Assembly (NCBI GenBank): GCA_021443045.1
Contig: JABUUT010000078.1
Coordinates: forward strand, 1 to 5,970
DNA: 5,970 nucleotides
Reading direction: 5' to 3'
From: Fibrobacteraceae bacterium
GTDB lineage: Bacteria > Fibrobacterota > Fibrobacteria > Fibrobacterales > Fibrobacteraceae
How positions within the stretch are numbered: the first letter of the stretch is position 1; each line of letters starts with the position of its first letter. Positions 5,858-5,970 of the stretch are shown here, piece after piece. The position numbers and the translations under genes were made by a program. Under the pieces are notes generated by a model, which searched no databases, was not told the DNA's origin, and worked only from the letters and a program-made list of their open reading frames with translations.

Positions 5858-5970
5858 ATGCTTTCAAAAGAAGTTTTAAAGACCGTCAGCCGCATTGAAC
5901 TGAGCGTCCGCGGCACGCTGGATACCGTCATGACCGGGGCCTACCACAGTTCCTTCAAAGGGAACGGCAT
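5858..5970 (+). CDS. DUF58 family protein, N-terminal part only (cut by right edge)
   Basis: The first 37 codons are present and the frame stays open to the right edge. The protein reads MLSKEVLKTVSRIELSVRGT and then LDTVMTGAYHSSFKGNG. This fits the start of soluble DUF58 proteins, which typically begin with a helix of the form 'L..VR.IE...R' followed by a 'G.Y.S.FKG.G' motif; here the helix covers residues about 6-20 and GAYHSSFKGNG covers 27-37. DUF58 proteins are usually encoded next to a MoxR-type AAA+ ATPase and von Willebrand factor A proteins and probably act with them as chaperone-like complexes; their exact job is not settled. The partners would lie beyond the window. No Shine-Dalgarno sequence precedes the ATG. 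The call rests on a short segment, but the motif is characteristic. Confidence 0.75.
   Translation, partial: MLSKEVLKTVSRIELSVRGTLDTVMTGAYHSSFKGNG

Overview
The window most likely comes from Fibrobacter or a close relative in the Fibrobacterota. The best evidence is the exported protein at 4289-5674. Its C-terminal ~160 residues read as a FISUMP domain (Fibrobacter succinogenes major paralogous domain), a family greatly expanded in that genus. Moderate GC content and a type IV pilus motor gene beside a pilus platform gene fit that lineage but do not prove it.

Layout from left to right. (1) 1-187, minus strand: the N-terminus of an exported thioredoxin-fold protein, cut by the window edge where the active-site cysteine is expected. 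(2) 359-2632, minus strand: pilT (retraction ATPase) followed 3 bases later by pilC (inner-membrane platform), a tight two-gene unit of the type IV pilus machine. (3) 2738-3253, plus strand and divergent from pilT: a membrane-anchored TlpA-like redoxin with a WCPAC active site. (4) 3281-4246, minus strand and convergent with the redoxin gene: epmA, the stand-alone LysRS-like enzyme that aminoacylates elongation factor P. (5) 4289-5674, minus strand, 42 bases upstream of epmA: the secreted cysteine-rich FISUMP protein, with an ankyrin-like start after the signal peptide. (6) 5858 to the right edge, plus strand: the first 37 codons of a DUF58 protein.

How the genes work together. pilT and pilC clearly belong to one machine. 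The two thioredoxin-fold proteins are both predicted to act outside the cytoplasm, where cysteine-rich exported proteins such as the FISUMP protein fold, but any functional link is inference from proximity. epmA sits in the same orientation as the FISUMP gene and may be co-transcribed with it, without an obvious shared function.

The most notable signal outside the genes is how translation starts. The partial thioredoxin-like gene, pilC, epmA and the FISUMP gene have recognisable Shine-Dalgarno sequences. pilT, the redoxin gene and the DUF58 gene have none, and instead carry a -10-like hexamer 6-12 bases before the ATG, which suggests very short or absent 5' leaders. I see no RNA genes, insertion sequences, CRISPR arrays or phage genes, and no clearly novel multi-gene system. 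Most of the window is ordinary chromosomal gene content for this lineage.
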